From: Ignelater luminosus
Taxonomy: Eukaryota; Arthropoda; Insecta; Coleoptera; Elateridae
Length of the DNA: 64,000 nucleotides
Direction: 5' to 3'
Assembly: GCA_011009095.1 (NCBI GenBank)
Contig: VTPC01002345.1
Location: 274,563-338,562, forward strand
In this document: piece after piece, positions 36,784-49,816 of the stretch
Layout: every line of letters begins with the position of its first letter
How positions within the stretch are numbered: the stretch's first letter is position 1
Position numbers and translations under genes: made by a program
Notes under the pieces: generated by a model
The model's input: the letters and a program-made list of their open reading frames with translations, nothing else
Told to the model about the DNA's origin: nothing
Databases searched by the model: none

Positions 36784-39662
36784 GGTATGGAACCCCAACA
36801 GAAGAGTCCCCGGCTCTACAGATTGGGGGTTGTGACGATGGGCCTGCTCCTCATCTCATGGAAAAATTGATAAAAACAAAAAATTTCGACTATTTGCCTC
36901 GGAGACAGGACGGATCTAAATTACGACAAACGCTAAGAAAACGGGTTATGAGAATGGCTACTTGGAATATCCAAAATTGATATTTGTGTCTTCGCGAAAA
37001 CAAAAAAAAAGGTAAAGGGAATGAAGAGATAGGAAACTATATACACATGTACAGTGGTGTAAACCTGGAGGCTAGAGCAAAAAGAGGAGTTTCTATACCA
37101 ATACGTAAAGACTCGAAAACAAAAATGAAAAGCTGGGAAAAAATAGTTGAGCAAATAATAACAGTGGAAATAAAAAAGCATGGCCATGACATAGTAATAA
37201 TTGGTGTGTATGCCCCTAACAACGACGCGGATCAACAAATAAAGAACAACTTCTACAACAAGTTATCCGATATAATAACAAATACTAAAGATGACAAACA
37301 ACTATATGTGTTGGGAGACTCAAATAGAAGAGTAGGGAAAGAACAGAATAACGCTGTAGTAGGAAGACATGGGGAATCAAAGATAAATAATAATAGAGTA
37401 TGTTTAAAAAATCTGTGTCAAAGTATGAATGGTTTCTTTCCCCATCGAGACATACATAAATTTACTTGGATCTAGCCTACTAGAGGTCTACGTTCCATCA
37501 CTGATTATTTTATTCAACGTCAAGATGCCGAACTACAAACAACTGACGTAAGAGTATACCGTGGAGCTGAATGCGGAACAGATCATCATCTTTTAATAGC
37601 CAGAGTAATTGTAAACTATAAAAACGGGAAAAAGCAAGAAAGCATAGATAAAGGTACTGAAGATTATACCATAAAGATGCACAAATTTAACATAGACAGC
37701 TTAAAACAGGACTCGACAAAGTTTCTTTATAAACTTAGATTTCCTATCAAACTATAAACAATACAAAGAGAAAACAAGAGTGCCAAGGAAATATATCAAC
37801 AAGTTAAAACTTCTATACATGAAGCTGATAAAGAAGCATTAGGGTATCAGGAAACACAAAAGAAAACACAAAATCAAGAATGGTGGTCAAATGACTTAAA
37901 AGAATTAGTGAAAGAAAAGAATGAATAGAACAGTAAAGAGAGAAGTAACAAAAAGTAAAAATGAAATGTAGGAAAGGAAATGTAAAGAGATAGATAGGTA
38001 CATGGAGGAACAAGAGTAACAGAAGCATGGAAAACTATAAAGAATCTTAGAAAGAACGAACAAGGGACATCTAGAATAAACTTAATAAGTATAAATGGAT
38101 GGGCACAACATTATAAAACACTACTTATCGAAGATAGACCGGAATTTATACAACACATTGTAGACAATCAGATAAAAGCAAGTGATAGAGTAGAACAAAT
38201 AACAGTAGAAGAAGTTAAAAGAGCGCTGAGAAAATCAAAAAATGGAAAGGTTGCGGGACCCGAAAACATTTCCATTGAACTGATAAAATATGGAACGGAT
38301 ATTTACTCGAAGTAATATCAGAGATTTTTAATAAATGTCTGTTAGAAGGACATGATATACCACAAGACTGGAGTTTGGCCTATATAAGTTGAATTTGTAA
38401 GAAAGGAAACAAGAAACTGCGCAAGAACAAATAGAGGCATAAGTGTGACCAACTCAATGGGAAGGTTGTACGATCGAATTAATAAACAAAGAATAGAAAC
38501 ACAATATGGGGACATCGAAGAACAGTGTGGTTTCCGAGCAGGAAGGTCACGTGTAGACAACATATTTGTTTTACGATAGATCATAGAAAAAAGAACAGGC
38601 CAAAACCTACCTACAGACTTTAGCTTAATTGATTTAGAAAAGGCATACGATACAGTACCTTTAAAGAAGCTCTTTGAAATATTACAGACAATCGGTCTAA
38701 GTAAGGTATATATTAGCTCCATTATGAATATACGATATATAAAGACTCTATAGAGAAACTATAGCTCGAATCAGTTCCCAGTCACAAAGGGACTCAAGCA
38801 GGGATGCCGTCTGTCACCGACCCTGTTCAAAATGTACATTTCGCAAGCACGTAAACGCTGGAGAAAAACAGTAACAGGAATGGGAATAATGATCGATGAC
38901 TCTTGCTTGACAACTTTACTATTTGCAAATGATCAAGTTGTTATAGCTAAAGACAAAAATGATGCTGACTATATGTTCAGAAAGTTAACAACAGAGTATA
39001 AAAATGGGGGCTAAAAATTAATATAGACAAAACAGAATATCTAAGAATAGGAGAAGATTAAGAAGATCCAGAGTTGGAAATCAGACATATTAAAAAATCA
39101 AGGGATTCGAATACCTTGGTAGTATTATATCGCAAAAGGAACATTAGCGAAAGACATACAAAGCAGACTGCAACACGGTCAGATATGTATCACCATTCTA
39201 AATTCCTTACTTTGGTCGAGCAAAATCAAACTAATGACAAAGATGACAATCTGCAGAGTAATTGTGGAGCCGACTATGAATGTTGGCAGCTTACGGCTAA
39301 AGATAAGAAAAATGTGGGAACGACAGAATTGAACTTTCTGAAAAGGACGTGTAGAGTCTCTAGGTTGCAACATGTGAGAAACGAGGAAATAAGACGACGG
39401 ACAAAACAGATATATTCTACCGTAGATAGAGTAGAAACAAGACAATTGCTATGGTATGACCATGTCATGAGAATGGCAGAAATAGGATGGCTAAAAAGAG
39501 CTCTAAACTATATACCACCCAATAGAAAGGAAAGAGGAAGACCGGCAGCATTATGGAGAGAAGGGATTAAACAAAGTATGGAAAAAGATTCGAGAGATCG
39601 AAAGAGGTGGAGATCGAAATGCGGGATGCAGCAAAGGCTGTAGGAACCCCGCTTCATACCAT
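36784..39662 (+). mobile_element. RTE-clade LINE, nearly complete but decayed
   Basis: ACATCTGTCCAA occurs at 36772-36783 and 39663-39674, a 12-bp target duplication that bounds a 2879-bp element. Endonuclease: MRMATWNI at 36948, IIGVYAPNNDADQQ, LYVLGDSN, a TAG at 37473, then LRSITDYF and CGTDHHLLIA (family SDHHLV). Reverse transcriptase: KSKNGKVAGPENISIELIK, EEQCGFRAGRS, SLIDLEKAYDTVPLKKLFE, VTKGLKQGCRLSPTLF and TLLFANDQVVIAKD, where the YADD box has become FAND. The C-terminal part, VRNEEIRRRTKQIYS followed by LLWYDHVMRMAE and RKERGRPAALW up to the stop at 39643, is typical of RTE elements. Several stops and frame changes make it dead, but its order is complete. Confidence 0.88.
36948..39643 (+). 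pseudogene. RTE LINE polyprotein (endonuclease and reverse transcriptase), broken
   Basis: This is the coding remnant of the LINE. The apurinic-type endonuclease occupies about 36948-37610 and the reverse transcriptase about 38200-39010. A C-terminal segment with RGRPAALWREGIKQ ends the protein near 39643. The endonuclease frame is broken by one TAG at 37473 but continues in the same frame. The reverse transcriptase region carries several more stops and frame changes, for example the TAG near 38578 after NIFVLR. The catalytic YADD is degenerate, so no active enzyme is expected. Confidence 0.85.
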
Positions 39663-40193
39663 ACATCTGTCCAACTTTTGCTTTCCTTCTACCCTTAAAA
39701 TATAAATTGCTTTATGATGTTAATTGTAGTATACAAACAAATTTAAAATATTTCTTGCCACAGTTATGATTCAGAACTCACTTACCAAGTCAAATAGTCA
39801 AAGTATAATTATTAAATTCGGTCAAACACTTCTAAATTTTATTAACAAAAGAATAAGTTAGGTGTAAAGAAAGTTATAGAAAATTTTACCAACAGGAATG
39901 CTAGACAAGTGTCTATATAACAATGTATTTAGTACATTAAATCTTGTAACACGTGAATGTTCTATGTACCTAGCTTCTAATATGATTACCTTGTAAATAA
40001 ATAAACAAATAAAAATCAAAGCCTAATTTGTAATTTGTCTGTTGCATAAGTACTTACTACCACATATTTAAAAATACAATGTGATATAAAGTGCCGTTTT
40101 CTTAAATATTATGTACATCATGAAATACTAAGGGATCTCGAAATTATGTTTGCGGAGGGGCCCTAAAATTATATTTACGCCACTGCTGGACAC

Positions 40194-43100
40194 TCTCTCC
40201 TATTTTTAAAATTCTAATATATTTCGTTAATAAACGGATGGGTCATATTGAACGACTCCAAAGAACAGATGCAGTAAAACGATTTGTAATGAATGCAATG
40301 TAGTTAGAAAACGTCTTGGTATGTTTAAAAGCGAATTTTAAGCCTTATCGCAAATTAGAATAAATATTTCGTATATAAAGTGAGTCTTTCTAGTAAAAGC
40401 GTTATTGTAAATGAATAAGGTTTCTGATTAAAGTAATTTATAATTTTGCGTCTATTGTTTACGTGACACTGAATGTCTTTTGTAATGATTGCAATAGTCA
40501 CGTGTTGACGTTCTTGACGATTTTGATAAAATCTTTTAAAAACGAATTCTGTTTTATTTTCCGACGTTAGCAAACTTGATGGACGATTATCCACACTAAT
40601 ATTTACATAATTATGTACAGTAACCAGAGTTCACCTTGATTCAAATAATCCATTTAGAAATTACATCAACACTGCAAAAACTTGAAAAATGTAAGTTACT
40701 TAAGTCAAAAAAGTAAATTTTTTGCAAAATGTATTTTTAATTGTTAATCAAATGAACCACTTGTAAATTATAAATATCTTTCAGAGAATGAAAACATTGT
40801 TTGGTAACAAAGAACTTTTTTCTTTTTTAATTTTATTGTACAATACTATACACAGGAAGTAGTTGATGGTTCTATTCTTCCAACACAAAATGAAATCAAG
40901 TTATTGCTGACTCACCTTGTATAATGAAAGTAGATGTTATGCACAAAATAAAGTTTTGCCATTATTCTTGACAGCTGATATCTTTATAAAGAAAACTAAT
41001 TATATTTTTAAAGAGGAATATTGTTTATTATGTAGTTCTGGCTTACCTTCTTTTAAGTATTCCACTACGTTAACTTGACGAAAACTGTTGATAAAATACC
41101 ATAAAATCTAAATTGAGAATCTTCACAGTTTGAATTCGATCTGATTGTTTTCTTTAACTTCCTTCCTGCAGCTTTATGTTATGAAGAAAGCGTTTTAAAG
41201 CAGCTGTGTAACGAATTCAAGGTTATTAACGACAGAAGTCGAATCAAAAAATTCGACCATCCGTAGCGGTTCAAAACAATCGGGAAATGAGTCACTAATA
41301 CCGCACATGCGCATCGGTAGTTACTACTTTACACACATTCCTGCACAAGGCAACTCTACTTTACTCAAGGCTACCATGATGTATCGGCCAGCTGATCATG
41401 GAGGGGTGGCCCATTCAGCAGCGATCTGCTATCTGACGCACTGATTACAATATTCGCGATTCCTTGAAGCCGAGAGCGCAGGGCGCCCCTCATGGCTTCA
41501 GGCGCCACGCTGGGTGGTCCACGGTGTGGCCGCCGTCGTGTGTGGCGCGAGTCCCGGACCCCGGCCCCCCCTACTGAATACTCCTACCCCAAGTCTCTCT
41601 GTTTATCACCGGCCCTGCCTTGCAGCTTGCGCTTGCCATGTGCTTCTCGCTGCTTACACTTTTAATCCTAAGCCCCAAAATTAATGTGCGCACCACCGTC
41701 TACTTACCCTAAAACCACCTGCAAGGACGCGATCCGTTTTTGTTATGGGTCAAGTAGTTTAAAGCGCTATACAGTAGTACACTTTGTGTAGTAAATGAAA
41801 CCTCTTCATGCAGCTTCATTGAAGAAGGTACGTAGTATGTTTAGAAATATAAATAAACAAAGTTAACTAAAACAGCAAACAATACCCAAAATAAATGAAG
41901 AAAATGCTTTTGAAAATTAAATTTATACTCCTAATTTAGTTCTCTAAATAACACCGGAAATTTTCGCTTTGAAAACCGTTCATAATTGCTTACAATCTTG
42001 TTATAATTTACCTTTTTATCTAAGATGACCTTTTCGGTTTTAAAATAGAAATTTCATTAAAAATCTTTGTATAGAAAAAAATAGAGAAACCAGTTTTAAA
42101 GTTGTAAATTGGATGTATTCAAAAATAGTGTAATTTTTCTACAACATTTGTATAGTGCTCTAATGATTAAAATTAATGATTCGTGTTTGAATAACGGTAA
42201 CGACCAAGGCATTATTATCTAGAATAGTATTATTCGAAAAATTAGCTCGTGCTTTATTATTATGTGCAACAATTTACATTCAAATACAAACAGGTAATGA
42301 AACAAAAGGTTAACTAACTGAAGAAGAGTTTTACTAATTCTTCTTTTCATTTAAATGCTCATACTTTATAGATAATTGCACATTGTGATGGTCTGCACAG
42401 TGGTGTATAAAGGCGAAACATTAGAAAAGAGAATTTATTTACTTAGCTAGCGTAGCAAAACAATAGACCGTATTATAACAGCCTATAACATTCTTTGTGA
42501 AGTAAACATCCTTAACCATAATTTCGACAATTAGAAGATTGGTGTTTTGGTCACTGAGAATACATTTTGTTTTGAAAAAGGGCGTTTTTCATATGAAATT
42601 GGATTGCCTTTGACATAATTGAAAAAATAGAACATAACGGCCCTTTAAGAGTTTTTAATGAAACAGACATCAATTTAATTCCCATCAAGATCCTACTTGC
42701 AAAAAAAATAATAATTCCAAAACTAATAAATGGAAAGCTTTTGGATGTCTAGGACTTTGCCAAAACTATTCTTGATCTTGTCTCAAAGGCTGCGAGTAAA
42801 GCCAAGGCTTGGATTGTTTATCAAATTTGAAACAAGATCTTTGATAGTAAAACTTACCAAGAATTTCGGTATCGAACTTGGCCTGATACTGTTTCTAAGA
42901 AGGTTTGCTTCGGTTGAGTTTTAACTACTAGTACCAAGTGAGTTGGTCCAAGTAGTATACACAAAAGTCGCTTTTGGAAATATCTGGTCTATGCAAAACA
43001 AATTTTCCTATCACGTGTTGAGAAAGATGAAAGAAAAAATGACAATAAATAAAACTCTAAGACTGAGATAATAGAAATTATAAGGAAGATATCTCTGTAT

Positions 43101-46100
43101 CAATAACGCAACATCAAGATTCTTATGCCCACAATGTAGTTTTGTCTTCGATTTTTTAGTCAGGATTAAATCCAAGAAGATAATTTTTGATAACCAAACC
43201 AAGCCTCTCGTCTTCCTTGGTCTTGTGAAAAATTATCCATCTGACTCTTATAAAACTCGGTGGACCTCCAAAAATCGATTTTAAGTATTTTTTGTACATA
43301 GTGATTAATGAGAACTGAACAGATACAGTTTTAGTTATTTTCGATTGAAATTTGTCTGGGAAAAGTTGCTTTTTCCTCTTTTGACACAATCAATTGTTTT
43401 CTTATTTGATCAATGCGAAGGTATAGTGCAATCGGCATAAAGAAAACTAAATTGAGGTGCACAGTCTTAACGCAGGTGGGATATAGGTGAGATTTTCTTT
43501 AAACTCATAACGTAGCTAGAGCTGTTATAGCAAGAGGATCAGCATGGTTTCCAAAATTTTCAGGCAATAGTTTCTAAAAACATTGAGTTATATTTAATTT
43601 CAGAAAAAGATTACAAAAGATGAACATAATATGAAATTTTTCTACAAGTGAAAGTTGTCCCAATTAGAATTAGGTAACAGTTAAACATAAATTTTTTGTG
43701 TTTCTTTTCAGTTACATATTTGTTTATAAATAACGGTAGCAAAGTGTACGTTATTAAGAAAAACAAAACTGGAAATGCAAACCCATTTAAAGCTTTAAAA
43801 CGAAATCCCAAAGAAAACAACCTGTGCAATTCGTATGCAAATTTCTAAACATCTCAAATTACCAACATTCATCTCGTCAATTAAATCCTTGTAGCAATTT
43901 ATTTCGAAATCAGCAGATGGTGTTGAAAATGTTTTGATCATTTATCATTTACATATGTCTTAATTATCTTTATCTGTTGTGTATTTTAAAAAGATGATAC
44001 GATGCGCTTCACGAATTTAATAATTTTCGAACAGGTTATCTTAAAATTGCATTTATATTACTCATATTAAACTTTATGGGTGTATTATCATGATTATAAC
44101 AAGGTTTCTAGGTTTTTATTACAAACTTTATTATTACACAAATCCTAATAGACATTTAACGTACCATTGGCTGTATACAACTTTAATGAAGATGAAATTA
44201 AAGACCACGTGTGTGGTATGACTTGCAATATCTTACTTCATTTATTATTATACATAAATACAGTTTCTATTTTCATTCTGATATGTTTTAAAATATTTCT
44301 TTAATAAATACAATTATTTATGCTATTATTCCGTAAGCTTTCCGCTCTAACAAATTCTATCATACTCCTATCAAGTATATTAATGAATCAAGCACGCAGC
44401 TTGCGCTTTCTAATTCGATTCCGTTTGCTTAATTGCATGCAGAACGACAGAGATAAATTTACCGGATTATATTAGATTTTATCTGTTCTTCGTAATACGG
44501 AACCGTTGACTCGTAACCATTGTACATTAATATAACATGAAATACAAAGAAATTAACAGTTCACTTCCTTCAGACAATGAATAATACGTAATGTATGATT
44601 TAAAGCGCTAATCGAGTGATTGGAAATGACAAAAGTGACAACAACGCTTTCCAGTTTATTGATGTAACTGTACTATAGTTACATACCTCAAGGCTGTTGT
44701 AAATGACCATTGTAATATGTTGATTACTGTTTTCGTTAAAAGTGGATTCACACTTATCTGCATAACTAATGGTAATTTCTCAGCTGACAAGTACAATGAT
44801 GTTTGATTAATGCAAAAGGACATTTCCTGATACAACTTTTAATTACTGAGAAAATGAAAGTTTACGCCTGGAACTTCTGTAATTACGTTAACATCTGAAC
44901 AAACCCGTCGCAACTGTTCTTGCTATTTTTTTTTGTTTTCTAAGGCCTATGATTCATAAAGAATGTCCTGAAAGAATTAACTTTTTAACATAATGGTGAA
45001 ATATGTTCTGCCCAAAAAATTACAGATGGTCGCACTTCCGATTCAAAACTGGCACCACGTTTACGCATAAGTAAAGTTAAAAAACCATGTAGGTCAATGC
45101 TCTTTAATTAAAAATGGTAACATCAAAGAAGATAGCATAGATAACATCTTGACAGTTTTATAAGTAAGTAGTCCGCTGAGAATTTGGAGCAAACATGTTT
45201 CATTTCGATTGTGAAATTTAAGATACTTTAATTGTGTATATGCAAACAGCCCTAGCTAGATGATTAATTATGGTCACACATGGAAATAAAAAAAACCCTG
45301 TCAGTTTTTATTGACATAAAACCTAAACACAAAGCTGTTAGTCATTAATCTAAGTATAGGAAGATAGAAAATTTTCTGCCTGCTATGGCACAACCACTTC
45401 GTAAGTATAAAATATGTAAAATTATAATAAAATAAAGAAATCTACAACAATTAGCAACGAAGAGGACTAAAGTTTTTCTCATTTTCAAATAAATAAAAGA
45501 GGGCCAAAACACAGTAAATGTGGAATGTACAAATCAATATATTGGTTACATGCTTCACCCATAGATTAACCTCCATGAAACATAATCTTGTAAATTGCAG
45601 GAAGAACCTAACTTTGTAGCACACAGCCAGGTTATGAAATATACATGAAACCATAGGAAGAGGTACAACTATAGACATTCTTATGATAGGTAGCATTGAA
45701 ATATTATTCTTGAGAGAAGGGAAGAGTCAAAAAATTTGGGTTGAAGATAGTTTTGATATATTTACAGAATGTAGTTGCTTATATACACAATTGGTCACCA
45801 TGTCGATATATGTAAGACAGTAGAATTTTGAAAGATTTCTCAAAAGAAAATCTCTGCAAAAAATGATGATTATCTGAAACTGCTGTAAAGCTGATGAGTT
45901 ATATAATGAGACAATCAACTTAATATATTTCATCGAACTAATTTTCTTGATAGAACTAATTGGAAAAATTGGATTCATTTTCGATCAGAGGCAAAGAAAT
46001 TTGAAATCTAATCTGAAACTAGACATTACGGTTCTAGATCAAAAATAAAATGAAAATATCAAAATTTGGACTGCAGAAGAATTATCAATCATCCATCCGT

Positions 46101-46149
46101 GCCTATCTATCACACCCACTAATAAATATGAAGAAATAACACAGAAAGA
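40194..46149. other. Intergenic DNA with one GC-rich island
   Basis: Mostly AT-rich without a recognised gene. The exception is about 41380-41650, a CpG-rich patch described separately. A plus-strand coding-like run at 42754-42910 (DFAKTILDLVSKAASKAKAW, one stop, then KIFDSKTYQEFRYRTWPDTV) is not recognised. A 77-codon minus-strand frame at 43156-43389 also has no match by eye. Confidence 0.35.
41380..41650. other. GC- and CpG-rich island in AT-rich DNA
   Basis: About 270 bp, densest at 41470-41580, is far richer in G+C and CpG than anything else in the window, with blocks such as GGCGCGAGTCCCGGACCCCG. Open frames run through it on both strands (plus from ATG 41493 for 57 codons; minus over a similar span), which is expected where stop codons are rare, so coding status cannot be inferred. 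It could be a promoter or CpG-rich first exon of an unseen gene, a fragment of a GC-rich transposon end or a foreign piece. Confidence 0.5.
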
Positions 46150-46430
46150 AGTCAAACCTTTTCATCAGCTTCTGCATTTGCAAACACTGAAAAAGATTTC
46201 GACAAGGTAATATTATCAAAAGTTGTTAATAAAACTGTATTCCTGTACACTGTTCACAGTTTATCAAACAGGCAACCTAATGACAGATAATCAGCTATCT
46301 GAATAATTTCGGGCAAACCAAGTTTCGATAGGTTGAGTACAGTGCTCCTCAAAGAACAGTATTATGTGCCATATTATTTAGTGTTTAGACATAGACATCT
46401 ATATCCTTCATTAGCAATTTCAAAATTTAA
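46150..46430 (+). mobile_element. Jockey-like LINE reverse transcriptase fragment
   Basis: Plus-strand reading gives SASAFANTEKDFDKVILSKV (family LDIEKAFD.VWH.GLL.KL), HSLSNRQPN (family SFL.NR.F) and, after a frame change, VEYSAPQRTVLCAILFSV (family AGVPQGSVLSP.LFN.Y). This is the order of palm motifs in Jockey-clade reverse transcriptases. The endonuclease and the YADD box are not recognised. Stops and frame changes show a short, old fragment. Confidence 0.55.
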
Positions 46431-48354
46431 GAGTGACTGCTAAAAAAGGTAAGAATGAACCTCCTTATTTGGACTCCACTTGGATTCCAGATATCCAGAA
46501 TGTATCAATATAAATCCAAATGAAAAACATTTATATAGAAATAACAGTTAATTAAGTCGTACTAGCATGATCTAAATTAAAATTAACACGAATTCTAATT
46601 TATGTGGGTCTATTAACTGCACCTGAAAATTAGCAGCTGCTATTTGGGTCATTTGAAAGTCAATGCTTTTAAGTTATCGCCTTCATTTATTGATCAGTTC
46701 CAAATAATGAAACAGAGGTGTTATTTCTTGAGTAATTGCAAAATATAAAGAATTAATTAAGGCGTAAAACATATTCGTAACAATCGAATGCTATTTAAGA
46801 TTCTATACCTGGGTATTTAGAATATGAGCACTGGATATGCTCGACTTTGAGTACTGAAAATTACCATAATATACCAATATATATTTTTCTATAATTTAAT
46901 GATTATTTTATAAATATTCAAATTTGATCCAATAAAACTGATTTAAAGCAGTTGCTAAATCAAGCTCTAGAAACACTTTATAATTATTTTAATAAAGTAA
47001 CTATTTACAAGGAAGCTTAATGTTCATGTATGGAAGTATAACTGGAAATGGGACAAAATGAGGGTTAAAGTTACCGAATAACCTGTACAATACCGGTCTC
47101 GCAGTACACCGAACATTCTTAAAAAAGCAACACTTTTTATGGTCTAAACTTTGAATAAAGTCATATGTGGAGTTCTAAGAACTTTTTGACGGCCGGTTGT
47201 TTCGGCTTAAAAGTTATTTGAAATGTCTGTTCTTTTAAGTCTTAACAATGTTAATGTGTGGTGATGGTTAAATTTAACACACGATATTTCTTTTTCTATC
47301 TTGTAACTTGTATTCTTACACTTATCATGAACACATTATTATTTGCACTCGAAAATATAAATTCATATTTAATTGTGAATAAAGCTTTTTAAATTATTCA
47401 ACTGGTTTCGATTTGGTTCAAAGATCAATTTATGATATTTAGGCGTTTATTATTGATTACCCTGATGCGGCGGTGATAATTCAGCGGTAAATGTAGAACA
47501 GATAGTAGACCACACAGATCGCTCGTATATTTGGCAGTTCACGACTTTCGCCTTAGAAATCGGTTAATCATTAAAATCAAACGTCAAAATCCATCTTAAA
47601 ACTGGTACTGACCAGATGTTTTTGGTACTTTTGTTTACGGCAACTTCTATATAAAGTAATATTAAGAAATCATTGACAATTGGATAATTTGTTATATTAC
47701 GTTTTGTAATATTGACTTTTACGATTTCCGGGTTTAATAAATTATGGATTCGATGCTTTCAAGAGACTAAACCCTACAAGCAAACTGTAGGTTGTGACAG
47801 AAACATATTTATATTCGGCAAATAATAGCACGTGTATATCAAAAGACACTACTATTATAATCAGTTTTTTTGTTCAGTTCCTTTCCTATCTAGAGAATAG
47901 GTAGCCTTTTTATGTGCCTAAATTATAATTCAGATCCATTAAAAACCTGTATAATATTTTTTATTTATTTATAAATAAGGTCTTCAAAAATTAACTACTA
48001 ACAATCACGGTTGAAAAAGGGATTTCATTCAATTTGATGTTATTACAGATCTGTAAAGGAAAGCAAATATTAGTTTGAGCATTTCTAAATGGATAGAATC
48101 ACTAGCTGTAGTGAAAAATGAATGAATAAGAATTTAGAATCTGAATGAATGAAAATTGGAGAATTTGTGTGTTCAGTTTCATATTAAGGATAGAAGAAAA
48201 CAACGATAGGGAGCAAAAGAGTAAAGAAGATAAAGGTATTCCAATTGCCTAAAGAGAAAATCATAAGACAATATATCTTTGTTGTGCAGAACCCTAATCG
48301 AAGTGGTCCAAAGAAAGAAATAAGCAGATGAATCGTTCCAATCCTAAGGTATTA
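46431..48354. other. Intergenic DNA, nothing recognised
   Basis: AT-rich sequence up to the TA at 48355-48356 that flanks the next element. Part of the first few hundred bases may be further decayed LINE sequence, but no motif could be read. Confidence 0.35.
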
Positions 48355-48356
48355 TA

Positions 48357-48670
48357 CAGTGTGTCCGAAAAGTATGGAATATCCTATATATCTCAGTAAA
48401 TATGCATTTTATGAAAAATGTTTCCTATAAAAGTTGTTTAGTGTTTAGTTTTACATTACAAGGCAATACCAAAAAACTATTTTTTAAAAAACAAAAGCAC
48501 AACGAATAATGCTTCAATTTTTTTAATGGGAAGGTATCCCTTTATTGTACTCATTTGATAGAGAATGCTTTTCTCTTTTCAATGATGTAAAACTTTGATA
48601 CACTTGCATAAGTAAATTTTGATTAAAACGCAAAAAATTGTTTGAAAGTTTATTTCAATATTCATCTGTT
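48357..48670 (+). repeat. Left long terminal inverted repeat of the DD41D-type element
   Basis: About 314 bp matching the reverse complement of 49817-50135. Shared landmarks include ATTTTATG.AAAAATGTTTCC, GTTTAGTTTTACATTACA and CATAAGTAAATTTTGATTAA. Differences are scattered substitutions and a few short indels. Confidence 0.8.
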
Positions 48671-48706
48671 AAGAATTGAAAATTTTGTATAACTACACTC
48701 TACAGT

Positions 48707-49614
48707 TCATAGAAGGTGTTCAAAGTGTGCACCATTCACCGCTTGGCAATGATTTAAATCGTTTCTGGTGTGATAGCTCTAATCTCTGTTCTAATACGGT
48801 CTTTTAGAGTTTCAATATCTTCAGGCATATCGACATAAATCTTATTTTTGAGATGGCCCCACAGAAAAAAATCAAGTGGACTTAAATCCGGCGAGCGAGC
48901 TGGCCATTCTACTGCACCTCTTCTGCCTATCCATCGATAAAGGAAAGTATTATCAAGAAACTGTCGGACATTAATTCCGAAATGAGGAGGAGTCCCGTCT
49001 TGTTGCAACCATACTCTGTTAGGGGGTACATCTGGATCTAGTTCATTAGGAAATAGAGCAGCTAAAGCAGGAACTAAGTCAAATCTTAAAAAATCTAGAT
49101 AAGCATCCGCTATTAAATTATGTTCTATAAAAAAAGGTCCCAAAATTTGGGTTCAAATAATTCCTGCCCAGACATTTTCCTGAAGCGTATGTGTTATTTC
49201 TTCGCAAAATTGCAATCTTCGATCTAAATCATCTTCTAATAATTCTTGAACTATACAAGGTTTATACGAATGCCACTTCTCCTTTCTTAGACCTTCGTGT
49301 GCAGTGGATTTCTTCAAAGTGTGTTCACGAGCAATTTGTCGAACAGAAACATGGGGATTTTCCACGATAGCCAACATTATATTCTCACGTTGTTCATTAT
49401 TTAGAGCTTTAGGCCTGCCCGTTTTTGGACGATCTTTGACAGAACCCGTCTCATGAAATTTATGCAAAATTTTACTTACAGTAGACTGAGAAATATGGTA
49501 TTCGGGGTGCACGTTATTAAACAAATTGCAAAGTTTCTCATGTGTTCTCCTTCTGTCTCCATATCTCAGCGTCATTAAAATCTCGATAAGATGTTTTGTT
49601 GATAAATGATCCAT
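48707..49614 (-). pseudogene. DD41D-type Tc1/mariner transposase, internally deleted
   Basis: From ATG 49614, MDHLSTKHLIEILMTLRYGD leads into a helix-turn-helix pair (ISQSTVSKILHKFHETGSVK, DRPKTGRPK, VSVRQIAREHTLKKSTA). The frame runs from LQFCEEITHTLQE straight into NVWAGII. Relatives have roughly 50-60 residues between these, including the first catalytic D, so an in-frame deletion is inferred. A TGA at about 49144-49146 follows, and the same frame continues TQILGPFFIEHNLIADAYL, WLQQDGTPPHFGI and WPARSPDLSPLDFFLWGHLK to a stop at 48754. Another frame then gives HCQAVNGAHFEHLL and TGA at 48707-48709, the expected family C terminus, so the tail is also frameshifted. Confidence 0.85.
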
Positions 49615-49816
49615 AGCAAGTCGTATTTTTGTAACTTTGTTATCCTCACGTTAATCAAAATGCTTAAATTAATTAAACAAATAACTTTTCGCTTCAGTTC
49701 GGTTATTAATTGACATTTCTACGACGCATTCAATTGTTGCAACAAACAAAGTGTATCACACCGACCATAATGTGACTAAATGATATTGAAAATTTAAAAG
49801 ACCGCGTCTGGAAAGG

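Larger units (their letters stand above)
36461..40185. mobile_element. Short hAT element interrupted by an RTE LINE
   Basis: Both ends begin CAGTGGCGTAAATA (left at 36461, right reversed from 40185), a 14-bp identical hAT-type terminal inverted repeat. They are flanked by ATGGACAC (36453-36460) and CTGGACAC (40186-40193), an 8-bp target duplication with one difference. Without the LINE inside, the element is about 0.83 kb and has no transposase, so it is non-autonomous. It shares CAGTGGCGTA with the orphan terminus at 14691, which suggests related families. Confidence 0.8.

Noticed and set aside
42754-42910. Plus-strand coding-like run DFAKTILDLVSKAASKAKAW ... TYQEFRYRTWPDTV
   Set aside because: Interrupted by a stop and not recognisable; too little to assign a gene or an element.
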